Of a stretch of 64,000 nt of DNA, positions 18,404-27,838 are shown one piece after another (within the stretch, counting starts at the first letter, position 1; the number at the start of each line of letters is the position of its first letter). The position numbers and the translations under genes are program-made. Origin of the DNA: Flavobacteriales bacterium (lineage in GTDB: Bacteria; Bacteroidota; Bacteroidia; Flavobacteriales; Flavobacteriaceae). The notes beneath the pieces were generated by a model. It was given only the letters and a program-made list of their open reading frames with translations. It had not been told where the DNA came from and did no database searches. The stretch spans positions 62,001 through 126,000 of the forward strand of contig JAFLBS010000001.1 in the NCBI GenBank assembly GCA_017303755.1, written 5' to 3'.

Positions 18404-21343
18404 ATGAATAAAGCTGAGTTAATCCAACAAATTAGATTTGGAATTCAACAATTAAAACCAAATAATGGCACATTGTATTTTGAACATATCTGTAGGTTTT
18501 TTGCAAGAGCTCGTATTGCTAAAAATATAATTCCCGCAACAGGACCAGTCCAATCTCATGGAGATCAAGGCAGAGATTTTGAAACCTTTCACTCCTATTT
18601 GTCAAAAAGTGACATTAAAGAAAGTTGTTCTATTGGATTTTCTAATAAACCAATTGCTTTTGCTTGTTCATTAGAAAAAAACCCTCTAAAACCAAATGGA
18701 AAAATCAATAAAGATGTTGATACAATTCTAAAATCAGGCTGTGAAATTGATAGAATTTATTTTTTCAGTGGTGAAGATATTCCCGTTGGTAGCAGACACA
18801 AAAAACATCAAGAAATAAAAGAAAAAAACAAAATTGACCTTGAAATAATAGATGCTCAGACTTTATCAGAACACTTGTCTGACCCTGATTTGTTTTGGAT
18901 AGCATCACAATATCTTAACATCCCTAATGATTTTTTCCCAAGAAAAGTTGAAGAAAATTGGTATAACATTATTTATAAAGAATATCAGGAAAGAGAATTA
19001 AAGATCACTTTTGAGGAATTCACTGATATCAAATCAGCTATAAGATATATTTACAAAGATGAAGACTTAAAAGTAGATTTACCATTTTGGTTTAACAAAT
19101 TAGAAATATTTTTTGGCAATAATTGTCCAAGAGAACTCAAGAGGAAAGCAATTTATGAAAAATTTGTTGCAAAGTTAATAGGTCAAAATGACATATCTAA
19201 TTTGGAAGATTTAATTAAAGATTACTTCAGTGATATGGATAATCATATAAATCCTGCTTGTTTGGATGATGCGCAGATTTTATTAACATTTGTAAATAAC
19301 TCTAAGCTAGTTATTGGAAGTCATATCACTTTTGACGAAATCGAAAAATTCAAGAAAAATTTATCCGAAATAATTCACAGTGAACTTCAAAAAAACATTA
19401 GTTCAAGTCAAAGATGTTCATATATCGAAATACAAGCAAATTTACTTTTAAACAATAATTTTTCTAATATAAAAGAATTTAATTCAAATATTAACTCATA
19501 TGTTTTAAGATTAGAGCAGATTTTCCCTAAACTAAAAAACTCTCCTTTTTTCCCATTAGAAAGACTATCAAATAGAGTATTAGATATTTTAGGTATGACG
19601 TTGGAATTCGGAGGAGATGCTATATTAATAGAAAATTTCATAGAAAAACTAGATGTCTTTTTAGGAGAGAGAAATAGTGATTTTAGAATTGGAGATAGTA
19701 TTAGAGATAGAGCTACTCAATATTTAAAAACAGGTAAAACATCAACTGCAATTAGCTTATTGCATCAATTAAAAGTCAAATGGTTTGCAAACGAAGCCAC
19801 TAGAGGAGTTATACTAACGTCTATGCTATTGGCTGATTGTTATTCTAAATTAGAAATGGAATATGCAAGTAAATATTACAGTCTCGTAGCAGCTGATATG
19901 GCTTTAGCTTACAAAGACAATAATGTTATTGACTTATTCCCAAGAGCAATAAATTCTGCTGCCGAATCTGCCTACATTTCAGGCTCATGGCTACATTATC
20001 TAGATTTATTGGACACAGTTTTAAGTTCATCTCATATCATTAAAAAAGATTTTAATCTTTATAGTGACACAAATAGTAAATCTTTAGTTTATTATCCTGC
20101 ACTCATAAAATTATTCTCCAATATGTTCAATTTAGAAATAAATTCCTTAATAGAAAATAAAATATCAAAATGGGGATATATTAAAAACGAAATTGATGAT
20201 GTTTATAACTCTCTAAAAAAAAATAAAGAATTATTTTCAATTGATAAGACAAAAGAAAGCTTAAATAAACAACTAGTAGGAATACCTTTTAATGACATTG
20301 GAGAAACTAGAGAAATTGCGTTTAATATATATGCTTCAAATTGGAATGTCAAATTTAAAAATGATTACTGCACAAATTCAGTTGCCGAACAATTTGTTTC
20401 AATACTTCAAATTATTTTAGTTGAATTCTCAAATACAGAGTTATTTTTAATTAAAGCTAACATATTAATAAACTTAAAAACAACAGAAAGTCAATCCCCT
20501 AAATACAATCAATTGCCCTCAAACGACCTTGTAATTTGGAATATTGAAATTCCAAATTACAATGGTGATGATCTTGAAAAAACGAATATAAATCAAGTAA
20601 ATTATGTAGCATTAATCACAAGTATTTTAAGAACTATAAGCCTTTTACCAGATGAAAAAATGAAAATTATTATCAATGATAAACTTTCTAAAGGTTTACT
20701 TAACGCCACCACTTTTGGCCAAACATATAAGAAATTATATAATTCATATATCAATGATAATGATTTTAATTATTGGAAAAGGAATCAATTTAATAATTAT
20801 TCAATTATCGAAAATTTTAAATTAAAAAGTAATCAGATTTTAACTTGGAATTCAAAATTATCAGAAACATATTCATTTGATAAGAATATTAAAATAATTC
20901 AAAAGCGATTGAATCATTTAGTTCCTTTTGCAAAAACATTAGAAATGGTTAAAAAGAACCCTAAGTTTAAAGAAATAATCAATGAATTAAGAAAGGATTG
21001 GTTGGACTGGCAAATATATTTAGCATTTGGCAATATGATAATCAATTATAAACTATCAAAAATGGGTATAGTACCAAAAAATGAGGACGCTAATTTAGAA
21101 TATCGCAACTCTTATTTAAAGTATGCAAATAAACCCGAGCATGAATGGTACATTGATATACCTATTGAGGTATTTAATTTTTTAAATTTTGACAAGTATC
21201 TTTCAAATATTAACATTGCTAATGTTTTGCCTTCATATGGTTTAGAATTTCATTCTGAGACACCAGACACAAATGCCATAAAAGAGTTGTTAATCCATAG
21301 ATTTAATTTCATGGAAGATGGAAAAGAATTATTAATTTTTTAA
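18404..21343 (+). CDS. 979-residue protein with nuclease-like N-terminus, candidate defence gene
   Basis: Not assigned to a named family. Residues 1-170 look like a PD-(D/E)XK-type fold: Glu27 in helix LYFEHICRFFARARI, then PATGPVQSHGDQGRDFETF (Asp54, Asp58), then strand IAFACSLEK (Lys92), then DRIYFFSGEDIPVG and LEIIDAQTLSEHLSDPDLFW. The spacing of the last motif is not the canonical (D/E)xK, so catalysis is uncertain. Residues about 180-979 appear all-helical with repeat-like stretches, without transmembrane segments or ATPase motifs. The DNA is visibly more A+T-rich and Lys/Asn/Ile-heavy than its neighbours. It is a lone gene between duplicated terminators. Cytoplasmic; an antiphage or DNA-targeting role is inference. 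Confidence 0.75.
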   Translation: MNKAELIQQIRFGIQQLKPNNGTLYFEHICRFFARARIAKNIIPATGPVQSHGDQGRDFETFHSYLSKSDIKESCSIGFSNKPIAFACSLEKNPLKPNGKINKDVDTILKSGCEIDRIYFFSGEDIPVGSRHKKHQEIKEKNKIDLEIIDAQTLSEHLSDPDLFWIASQYLNIPNDFFPRKVEENWYNIIYKEYQERELKITFEEFTDIKSAIRYIYKDEDLKVDLPFWFNKLEIFFGNNCPRELKRKAIYEKFVAKLIGQNDISNLEDLIKDYFSDMDNHINPACLDDAQILLTFVNNSKLVIGSHITFDEIEKFKKNLSEIIHSELQKNISSSQRCSYIEIQANLLLNNNFSNIKEFNSNINSYVLRLEQIFPKLKNSPFFPLERLSNRVLDILGMTLEFGGDAILIENFIEKLDVFLGERNSDFRIGDSIRDRATQYLKTGKTSTAISLLHQLKVKWFANEATRGVILTSMLLADCYSKLEMEYASKYYSLVAADMALAYKDNNVIDLFPRAINSAAESAYISGSWLHYLDLLDTVLSSSHIIKKDFNLYSDTNSKSLVYYPALIKLFSNMFNLEINSLIENKISKWGYIKNEIDDVYNSLKKNKELFSIDKTKESLNKQLVGIPFNDIGETREIAFNIYASNWNVKFKNDYCTNSVAEQFVSILQIILVEFSNTELFLIKANILINLKTTESQSPKYNQLPSNDLVIWNIEIPNYNGDDLEKTNINQVNYVALITSILRTISLLPDEKMKIIINDKLSKGLLNATTFGQTYKKLYNSYINDNDFNYWKRNQFNNYSIIENFKLKSNQILTWNSKLSETYSFDKNIKIIQKRLNHLVPFAKTLEMVKKNPKFKEIINELRKDWLDWQIYLAFGNMIINYKLSKMGIVPKNEDANLEYRNSYLKYANKPEHEWYIDIPIEVFNFLNFDKYLSNINIANVLPSYGLEFHSETPDTNAIKELLIHRFNFMEDGKELLIF

Positions 21344-21432
21344 TGTATTTATTATCTACAAATTATAAAAAACCTACTAGAATTTGTTTAAATTCCAACT
21401 TCTCTAACCCAGACTTTCTTATTTTATGGCAA

Positions 21433-21500
21433 GTCAAAGTCACAGTTTACAGTGATTTTAAAAGATAAAAAACCGTAACGTAGCTGTTACGGTTTTTTTA
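21433..21500 (+). repeat. Right copy of terminator repeat
   Basis: AGTCAAAGTCACAG words lead to the core at 21450-21500, matching 18155-18204 with one inserted A. It lies downstream of the 979-residue gene and just below the stop of the convergent phospholipase gene, so it can terminate both. Between 21344 and 21432 nothing else is recognised. Confidence 0.85.
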
Positions 21501-21516
21501 ATGCTAATTTTATTTC

Positions 21517-23058
21517 TTATTGAAACCGCTTGATAAACTCCATCATATCACCGATAGTTTTAATATCAGAAGTTGCTGTATTGCCTAATCCGTGAACTTT
21601 TTCTAGGTGAAGCAAACTGGTGAGCATGGCTTTTTGAAGGCAATTTAATGGATCGTCGGTTTGGTTGGTTTCGACACCAGTAGTTGGAATGGCAGCTAAT
21701 TGTAAATCGGGCCAATCGGTGCGCATTTGCGATGAAAAAACCGAAGTAAACGGTTGTGCGGCGGCATCGCGATTGGTTAATGAATCTAAATTCCATTTTT
21801 GACAAACGGTTTTGATGAACGAAGTATGATCAAATTGCTCGTTGATAATGGTGTTCGGCTGAATGTACGACGACATCATGATCATGGGAACGCGAACACC
21901 CAATCGGTCGAACTTAAAATCGCATTGACCTACCATTCCGGGTGTTGGTGGAATTGCTTCCATTGGTGTCGGAAAATGATCGTAACAACCGCCGTGTTCG
22001 TCGTGGGTAATGATAAAAAGCACTTTGTCTCGGTACGCACTATTTCTAATAGCGTTGTAGACTTCGAGTATTAATTCTTCACCCAAATAAACCGTTCCGA
22101 GTGCGAGTTCGTGTTTGTATGCCGATGGATGTTGGTCGTTGTGTTTGAACAGAAATTGTGGTTCAACGAAGGAATATTGCGGCAGTGTTCCGTTTTGTAA
22201 ATCTTCTGCAAAACGCGAATACTCGTGCGTGTGAAACGGATGTTTTAAGGAATAACCATGAATGATTTCGGTCAAACTTAACGGATAAATGGGCGCGTAG
22301 ACTTTCCATGAAACGTCTTTTTCTGACATGCGATCAAAAAGTGTGGGCAACGGCCAAACGTCTTTTATCCACGATGCCATTCCGGTTACATCACCATCAA
22401 TGCCTGGGAAACCACTTCCGTCTTCTTCGAGCGGATTGATTACTTTTCCAGCCGAACTCGCGGCGTGCCAAAACGCACGGTTGCAATAGGTTTGACTCGG
22501 AACCGAACAAAACCAATGGTCAAAAACGGCGAATTGTTTGGCTAAAGTAGTCATGGCCGGAATTTGATCAGGTTGGAAGCATTCCATTATGCCTTTGTAT
22601 TCGTCGTAAGTTGGAACAGAACCATCAGCATACGTAGCACGCAGATTACTTTCGTAATCGTTGATGAAACCGTTCATAGTGGGCGATGGAACTGGAGTGG
22701 GCAAATTGAATGGAAACACCATATTTTGCTGTTCGACACCCAAATTACTATCGGGAATGATTTGATTGAAGAGTTGTGTATTAACGTGTTGGTATTCTTC
22801 TCCCGGATCGGGAAACGGAACGGAATAATCGGTAGCGCGTGATGTCGCGATCGTCGGATGTTCGCTATAACCATCGGCGCGTGGCGGAACTGGATTGGAG
22901 TAATTACCTGTATTAAGACCTTCGAACTTTTTGCCATTTGGCACTTCATCTTTGGCATACAAATACCCTAAAAGATTATCGAAGGAGCGGTTTTCGAGCA
23001 TGAGTACGACTATGTGTTCGAACGTATCGAGTCCGTTGAATTGATTTTGATTTTCCAT
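21517..23058 (-). CDS. Phosphoesterase family protein (phospholipase C / AcpA-type acid phosphatase)
   Basis: This 513-residue protein belongs to the alkaline-phosphatase-superfamily phosphoesterases. FEHIVVLMLENRSFDNLLGYL (14-34) carries the metal-binding Glu and Asn of the ENRSFD signature. Further marks are FDHWFCSVPSQTYCNRAFWHAASSAG and VLFIITHDEHGGCYDHFPTP with metal-ligand Asp/His. Members hydrolyse phospholipids or phosphomonoesters, usually outside the cytoplasm. I see no signal peptide here; the N-terminus is MENQNQFNGLDTFEH, so either the protein stays inside or export is atypical. Substrate cannot be told. It is a single-gene unit, convergent with the 979-residue gene. Confidence 0.9.
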   Translation of the reverse strand: MENQNQFNGLDTFEHIVVLMLENRSFDNLLGYLYAKDEVPNGKKFEGLNTGNYSNPVPPRADGYSEHPTIATSRATDYSVPFPDPGEEYQHVNTQLFNQIIPDSNLGVEQQNMVFPFNLPTPVPSPTMNGFINDYESNLRATYADGSVPTYDEYKGIMECFQPDQIPAMTTLAKQFAVFDHWFCSVPSQTYCNRAFWHAASSAGKVINPLEEDGSGFPGIDGDVTGMASWIKDVWPLPTLFDRMSEKDVSWKVYAPIYPLSLTEIIHGYSLKHPFHTHEYSRFAEDLQNGTLPQYSFVEPQFLFKHNDQHPSAYKHELALGTVYLGEELILEVYNAIRNSAYRDKVLFIITHDEHGGCYDHFPTPMEAIPPTPGMVGQCDFKFDRLGVRVPMIMMSSYIQPNTIINEQFDHTSFIKTVCQKWNLDSLTNRDAAAQPFTSVFSSQMRTDWPDLQLAAIPTTGVETNQTDDPLNCLQKAMLTSLLHLEKVHGLGNTATSDIKTIGDMMEFIKRFQ

Positions 23059-23173
23059 GGTTGAGTTGGTTTAAAATGCGCACCTCAAAGTAAATCAATT
23101 CATAATCAATAACATAGCGTATTTATACGGGATTTTTTAGGTAAATGAGAAAGTATTTTTGGAATGGTTTGCC

Positions 23174-23319
23174 CTAGCCCCGATTGTAACGGAAAGCTTT
23201 TTGCGAAAGAATGCTATTTTTTGTTGGTATAAAAAAGCGATCAACGGAAGCTATTTTTATGCCTTACAAAAAAAGCAGTGTTTGCAAAAACTTGTAGTGG
23301 AAAGCGGGATTGGCTTCTT
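23174..23319. repeat. Dispersed intergenic repeat, type A copy 1
   Basis: It begins CTAGCCCCGATTG, contains ATGCTATTTTTTGT, AAAAAAGCGA and CAACGGAAGCT, and ends GGAAAGCGGGATTGGCTTCT. It matches 37206-37349 over its whole length. The interior has complementary segments. The ends are shared with the type B elements at 47371 and 52972. No protein is likely from it. Confidence 0.8.
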
Positions 23320-23329
23320 ATTTAGTATA

Positions 23330-23391
23330 CAGTCGCAGTCGCAGTTTTCAGTGAATAAAAAAACCGCTTTGTACGAGACGCGGCGGTTTTT
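23330..23391 (-). terminator. CAGTCGCAGT words plus terminator for the fibre gene
   Basis: CAGTCGCAGTCGCAG words (23330-23352) precede a hairpin AAAAACCGC / GCGGTTTTT (23359-23367 and 23383-23391). It lies 24 bp downstream of the stop of the 1,178-residue gene. Confidence 0.7.
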
Positions 23392-23414
23392 AGAAACTAA
23401 ACTACTTACTATAA

Positions 23415-26400
23415 CTACTTGCTTTCTAATTTTTGCAAACGAGCTTCGAGGAGCAATTGATTTTGTTGGAGTGCGTTGAGTTCGGCCTCAAGGCGCGCTG
23501 ATTTTTCTTTTTCGGTTGCGATGATGTGTTGTTGTTCTTGTATGGCTTTGGTGAGGTACGGAATCAGACCAACGTAATTGATGGATTTGATGCTGCGTTC
23601 TTCGTGCGTGGTTTCGGCGATTTTGGTAGGATCTTTGGGCGTTGATAATATTTCTTCTTTAACCAAATTAGGAAATATTTGTTCCATTTCTTGGGCGATG
23701 AAACCCGTTTGTTGACCGCGGGCGAAACCGTATTTTTGAGACAAATCAGCTTTGAAATTGTAATCTTTGACTTGAATTGAATTGATTTTATCTAAAATAG
23801 TGGATGTTGGTGCGATGTTTTCTTTAAGCGATGCATCGGAAGGATTGGTGAAAACGCCAGAGACGAAGACGTTGCCAAGGAAATAACCTGCGTATTGACC
23901 CACTTTTGTTACACTAGAAAAGACTCCGATTTGGGTTCCTCCAGCAGCTGGATTGATGTAACTATAGCTTCCTAATTTATCGCCTGTACCTGAACCCGAT
24001 AGAACATTAATAGTTCCGTAGTGAACACCATTGCCCGTATTTGAAATTTGGTTGTCTACTCCGGCTTTATTTCCTTCTTGTGTTCCCGCAATTACATTGT
24101 ACATTCCCCAAAAAATTTGATCTCCAGAAGCTGTGAAATTATTGTAAACGCCATGGTAATTGCTATAAAAACTATTACAGCTAACATCATTGCGGAGTCC
24201 CGAAAAACCATTATTTCCAGACGCTCCAGTCACATTATTATATACTCCATTGTATTGACGACCAATATTTGCATAGATGATGAAATCATTATATAATCCG
24301 TAATTAGTTTGCCACAAAGTATGATCATAATTTTCGAAGGCATTGTAACTGCCACGATTGTTTGTACCATAACTAAATTGATTGAAATTACCATAATTAT
24401 TGGCACATTGCCACGAATTAAAAAGACTTCTCATTCCGTAATTTTCGCCATAAAACCCTTCAAAACTATTTCTGACACCATATCGAATTGCCTGACCGTT
24501 TAACTGATTATAAGCACCATAATGATCTGTACCATTATTTGAAATAATAGTATGAACTCCGAATTGTGAAGCTAAATTATGACCACTTATTTGGTTCTTT
24601 ACTCCGTACCGCAAGCCATTATATTCACCAGATAAATTATTTTCAACTCCGGTAGAAATGGGAATTCCTGAAGTAACCGTAATCGTATTTAAGACTCCTT
24701 TTAAACTTCCAGAAGTTGAATTGGAGATGGTATTAGTAACTCCGATTTTTGACGTAGCTATAGTGGATGACAATTCGTTTACAACTCCGAAATTATTCAT
24801 ACTTGCCGTATTGTTGATAGTATTTTTGACTCCGGTTTGAATTCCCGTTCCTGAACCGCCTAATTCATTATAATTTCCGATGTGATTTCCTGATCCTTCA
24901 CCTAAAAGTTGGGAATAACTTCCGAAATGTTCTTCATTACCTGAATTATCGATAAAGTTGAAATTGGCATATTGTTTTCCGGTTCCGGCACCTCCTAACT
25001 CATTATAACTTCCGTATCTGAATCCTGAACCCGCCGAACCTATTTGGCTGTAAGTACCAAAATGAGAATCGTTACCGGTACCTGTGATGAGTGTATAATT
25101 ACCGTATTTTGCTCCTAAACCGCCGCTGGTTATTGCATTCCTAACGCCATATTTAGGTCCAGTTCCTGTGCCTGACAATTGATTATCGACTGCAATATGC
25201 GGAGTGTTATTGTTATTGGTTAGTGCATTTAAAACTCCCGTTTGATTACCCGTTCCTGTTCCTGATAATGTATTTTGCACTCCAATATGATGACCCGAAC
25301 CCAATGCTGATAATTCGTTATTAACACCCAATTTATTACCTGTTCCACCGCCTGAAATCAGGTTTTGAACACCGTATTTTAAAGCGTTTGCATTGTTGTT
25401 GATGGTATTATTCACGCCATATTGCGTTCCGTCTCCAAGACCAAAATGAGTTGTTGAAACACCCGATTGATTTCCGGTTGAACTTCCATAAATAGTAGTA
25501 TTTACTCCAGAAGCGGGTGCATTACCGCCCGAAGTGAGCAACGAAACACTACCGTTGACTTGAGAAGCATTCAAATTATTAATTTCGATGTGATTCCCCG
25601 TATGAATTCCGGTTCCAGTAGTGGTAAAAAGCGAATAGGTTCCGTATTGACTGCCCGAATTATTTCCGGCAAATGTGGTAAAAGAGCCGTAGCGATTACC
25701 TGCTCCGCCACCCGACATAAAATTGGAAACACCTGTACTAGTGGACGTGTTATTTCCGAGTAAAAAATTTTGAAGACCGAAAGTGGCTCCAGTATTGGGA
25801 ATAGTTATCGTATTAGAAGTTCCATAAATTGCACCCGTACCCGAAGTGGATAGCTGATTGTTTTGTCCATATACATCTCCATTTCCCGAGCCAGACGCTT
25901 GGGTAAAAACGCCGTATTTATTCAGATTTGTGTTTCCGGTTAATGAATTATACATTCCATAGTGAGAACTATTTCCGGCACCAGTGATACTGTTGGACAC
26001 TCCAATTTTATTGCTGTTACTCGTAGTGCTTATCGCATTAGTAACGCCTATACGAACTCCTGTACCCGTTCCAGCTAAATTATAAATGGCACCATAATGC
26101 GTCCCCGTTCCTGAATTATCAATAAACGTCTCTGAACCTGCTTGATTCCCATTTCCAGCTCCACTCAAAAGAACATAGCTTCCGTAGTGAATTCCGTTGC
26201 CTGAATTGCCATTTTCGATTCGAGAGCCAAAATTGATTCCATCTCCTGATCCTAAAAAGATACTTCGGGTTCCGTAGCGGTTTCCAGTTCCGGTTCCGGT
26301 TAGAATTGAGTTGAATCCCACTCGGGCACCAATGCCACCACCATTCAAAAAATTGGTAGTTCCATAATGAACGCCATCACCATTGGTAAAAATATCGTTT

Positions 26401-26951
26401 CCATTTCCGTTCAACTCCGCATTGGAAGTTCCGGTTAATTCGTTATAAATACCCACGCGTTTGATTGCTGCTGACGGATTCAAATTGCGTTGATTGCGTA
26501 TACCAAATTGCACATTTTCATCGGAAACCACTTCGAACTTACCTTCTAAATCAGTAGTGTTACCAATTTTGACTTTACCCAAATGATACATCTCATCATT
26601 GATATTGTCAGGCGCAAGCGTTCCTCCTACTTCATAAAAATCGGCATCGGCATTTTTGGTTGATGTAAAGCCAATCCACGAAGTTGTTGCATTATCCCAA
26701 TAGTAAAAACCCGGTTGATTACTTCCTGATGCTGTCGTTAAAAACACCATCATACCGTTTTGTGCTGCCGTTGGATTGGTCGCTGGAAACGCATCGATTT
26801 TGGGAATCAGAATTCCGTCGGTATTGCTCGGCGCAACCTGATTGGACGATTTGATGTCTAACTGAGCACTTGGAGTTGTGGTATTGATTCCTACTTGTGA
26901 ATAGCTGTAACCAACCGTTAGCATCAAAAATAGCACTACAAGCTTTTTCAT
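23415..26951 (-). CDS. Repeat-rich surface fibre with C-terminal S74 autocleaving chaperone
   Basis: This 1,178-residue secreted protein has a signal peptide to about residue 18 (GYSYSQ), then VGINTTTPSAQLDI and GILIPKIDAF as in the 607-residue protein. From about 165 to 1000 it consists of about 55 tandem repeats of 15 residues, consensus (Y/I/T)GVxNxLSGxGTGxx, many exactly in register. Such repeats suggest a trimeric beta-roll or beta-helix. The C-terminus is an S74 (endosialidase-type) intramolecular chaperone starting PSDASLKENI, with presumed cleavage Ser1038-Asp1039 and Lys1043, then TGFIAQEMEQIFPNLV, then a coiled coil (about 1135-1178). No T9SS sorting domain is visible. It is 16 bp after the upstream lipoprotein gene and probably shares its promoter. 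Confidence 0.9.
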   Translation of the reverse strand: MKKLVVLFLMLTVGYSYSQVGINTTTPSAQLDIKSSNQVAPSNTDGILIPKIDAFPATNPTAAQNGMMVFLTTASGSNQPGFYYWDNATTSWIGFTSTKNADADFYEVGGTLAPDNINDEMYHLGKVKIGNTTDLEGKFEVVSDENVQFGIRNQRNLNPSAAIKRVGIYNELTGTSNAELNGNGNDIFTNGDGVHYGTTNFLNGGGIGARVGFNSILTGTGTGNRYGTRSIFLGSGDGINFGSRIENGNSGNGIHYGSYVLLSGAGNGNQAGSETFIDNSGTGTHYGAIYNLAGTGTGVRIGVTNAISTTSNSNKIGVSNSITGAGNSSHYGMYNSLTGNTNLNKYGVFTQASGSGNGDVYGQNNQLSTSGTGAIYGTSNTITIPNTGATFGLQNFLLGNNTSTSTGVSNFMSGGGAGNRYGSFTTFAGNNSGSQYGTYSLFTTTGTGIHTGNHIEINNLNASQVNGSVSLLTSGGNAPASGVNTTIYGSSTGNQSGVSTTHFGLGDGTQYGVNNTINNNANALKYGVQNLISGGGTGNKLGVNNELSALGSGHHIGVQNTLSGTGTGNQTGVLNALTNNNNTPHIAVDNQLSGTGTGPKYGVRNAITSGGLGAKYGNYTLITGTGNDSHFGTYSQIGSAGSGFRYGSYNELGGAGTGKQYANFNFIDNSGNEEHFGSYSQLLGEGSGNHIGNYNELGGSGTGIQTGVKNTINNTASMNNFGVVNELSSTIATSKIGVTNTISNSTSGSLKGVLNTITVTSGIPISTGVENNLSGEYNGLRYGVKNQISGHNLASQFGVHTIISNNGTDHYGAYNQLNGQAIRYGVRNSFEGFYGENYGMRSLFNSWQCANNYGNFNQFSYGTNNRGSYNAFENYDHTLWQTNYGLYNDFIIYANIGRQYNGVYNNVTGASGNNGFSGLRNDVSCNSFYSNYHGVYNNFTASGDQIFWGMYNVIAGTQEGNKAGVDNQISNTGNGVHYGTINVLSGSGTGDKLGSYSYINPAAGGTQIGVFSSVTKVGQYAGYFLGNVFVSGVFTNPSDASLKENIAPTSTILDKINSIQVKDYNFKADLSQKYGFARGQQTGFIAQEMEQIFPNLVKEEILSTPKDPTKIAETTHEERSIKSINYVGLIPYLTKAIQEQQHIIATEKEKSARLEAELNALQQNQLLLEARLQKLESK

Positions 26952-26967
26952 AGTTTACAGTTTTTGA

Positions 26968-27744
26968 CTAATAAAAGTTCTGAGAAGACAAGTTGAAATC
27001 ACCACCATTGTTATTGTTGGTGCCATAACCCCAAGTTCCATTAACATGCGGAACTCCATCAGTTAAATCAAACTTGAAACTGTACGTTCCACCAATGAAA
27101 AATGTGTATGACCCGACCACAGTGTTTCCGTATATTGAATAGGTTCCGGTTGCGGGAAAACTACCGTGCAGTGTAGGATGGGCAGCTACTGATAATTTAC
27201 CATTTTCCTCAAACACCATAACGTAATCGCCAACTAACGTACCTGAATCTGCTCCATAATAACCCAACCAATATCCTTTGAGCTGAGAAAGTCCGGAGTT
27301 TCCTGTGATGTGTTTTTTTGCGGTAAAAGTTCCTAAATTGGTATAACTCGTTCCTGTTCCATACGTTCCCGTGAGTTTTGTAGTTGCACTATTGTAATTG
27401 AATCTGAAATTAAAGTAATTGGTTCCGTCAAAAATGATGAATTCATGAAGAGTTCCGAAATACGAATAGTTCGTTTGCATTCCCGATACCGATAACATGT
27501 CATTGACTGTTGGACTCCCAAAAGTCACATTATTACCGTATTCAAAGAGTAAATTAAACTCAGTACCATTGCTGAATTTTGCATCGTACAAACCGCGAAG
27601 TTCACCCGGAGTTGGTGGTGGAAGAGTGCGTGAAGCTACTGTAGTTGATTGTGGTTGATTGCTTTGAGTTGCAATTTCATCATTCGAACATGAAAAGAAA
27701 ATGCTCATGCTCAAAAATAAAAGAAAGTAGTTTATTGTTTTCAT
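26968..27744 (-). CDS. Secreted lipoprotein of unknown function
   Basis: This 258-residue lipoprotein has its lipobox at LFLSMSIFFSC (Cys19). A Gln/Ser/Thr linker and PPPTPGELRGLYDAKF follow. The mature part appears all-beta with Gly, Tyr and Asn-rich strands, built of two similar halves: FNLLFEYGNNV...GTYGTGT and GDYVMVFEENGKL...GTWGYGT. This looks like a small beta-barrel or lipocalin-like fold (inference). It is directly upstream of the fibre gene and its own promoter carries the conserved motif shared with three other genes of the island. Confidence 0.75.
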   Translation of the reverse strand: MKTINYFLLFLSMSIFFSCSNDEIATQSNQPQSTTVASRTLPPPTPGELRGLYDAKFSNGTEFNLLFEYGNNVTFGSPTVNDMLSVSGMQTNYSYFGTLHEFIIFDGTNYFNFRFNYNSATTKLTGTYGTGTSYTNLGTFTAKKHITGNSGLSQLKGYWLGYYGADSGTLVGDYVMVFEENGKLSVAAHPTLHGSFPATGTYSIYGNTVVGSYTFFIGGTYSFKFDLTDGVPHVNGTWGYGTNNNNGGDFNLSSQNFY

Positions 27745-27771
27745 AACGTGTTGTTTTATAGATTTCTACAT

Positions 27772-27838
27772 CAAAATAAAACAATAGTTATTGGACTCCA
27801 ACTTTCGATTTAGTATTTGGCAGATTTAATTAGTATTT
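27772..27838 (-). promoter_or_regulatory. Shared island promoter motif, site D
   Basis: The box at 27807-27838 contains TAGTATTTGGCAGATTTAAT (plus-strand reading), the most diverged member of the four-site family. It lies 39 bp from CAAAATAA (27772-27779), which is the -7-like region of the lipoprotein-fibre unit. Distances match sites A and B exactly. Confidence 0.55.

Larger units (their letters stand above)
18205..21500 (+). other. Putative inserted segment bounded by a 50-bp direct repeat
   Basis: The DNA between the two terminator copies plus one copy (about 3.3 kb) carries a single A+T-rich gene. It separates two genes of ordinary composition (DUF4136 lipoprotein and phospholipase). 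No integrase, transposase or tRNA is present. Insertion by recombination at the terminator, or replacement of the locus, would explain the duplication. An empty-site orthologue would have one terminator copy. Confidence 0.5.

Noticed and set aside
23159-23479. Plus-strand 106-residue reading frame
   Set aside because: It runs through a type A repeat and terminator and then antisense to the fibre gene; no conserved features.
12822-26951. Remnant prophage suggested by tail-fibre-like and S74 proteins
   Set aside because: No capsid, terminase, portal, integrase or lysis genes; both proteins have bacterial signal peptides and lie among chromosomal surface genes.
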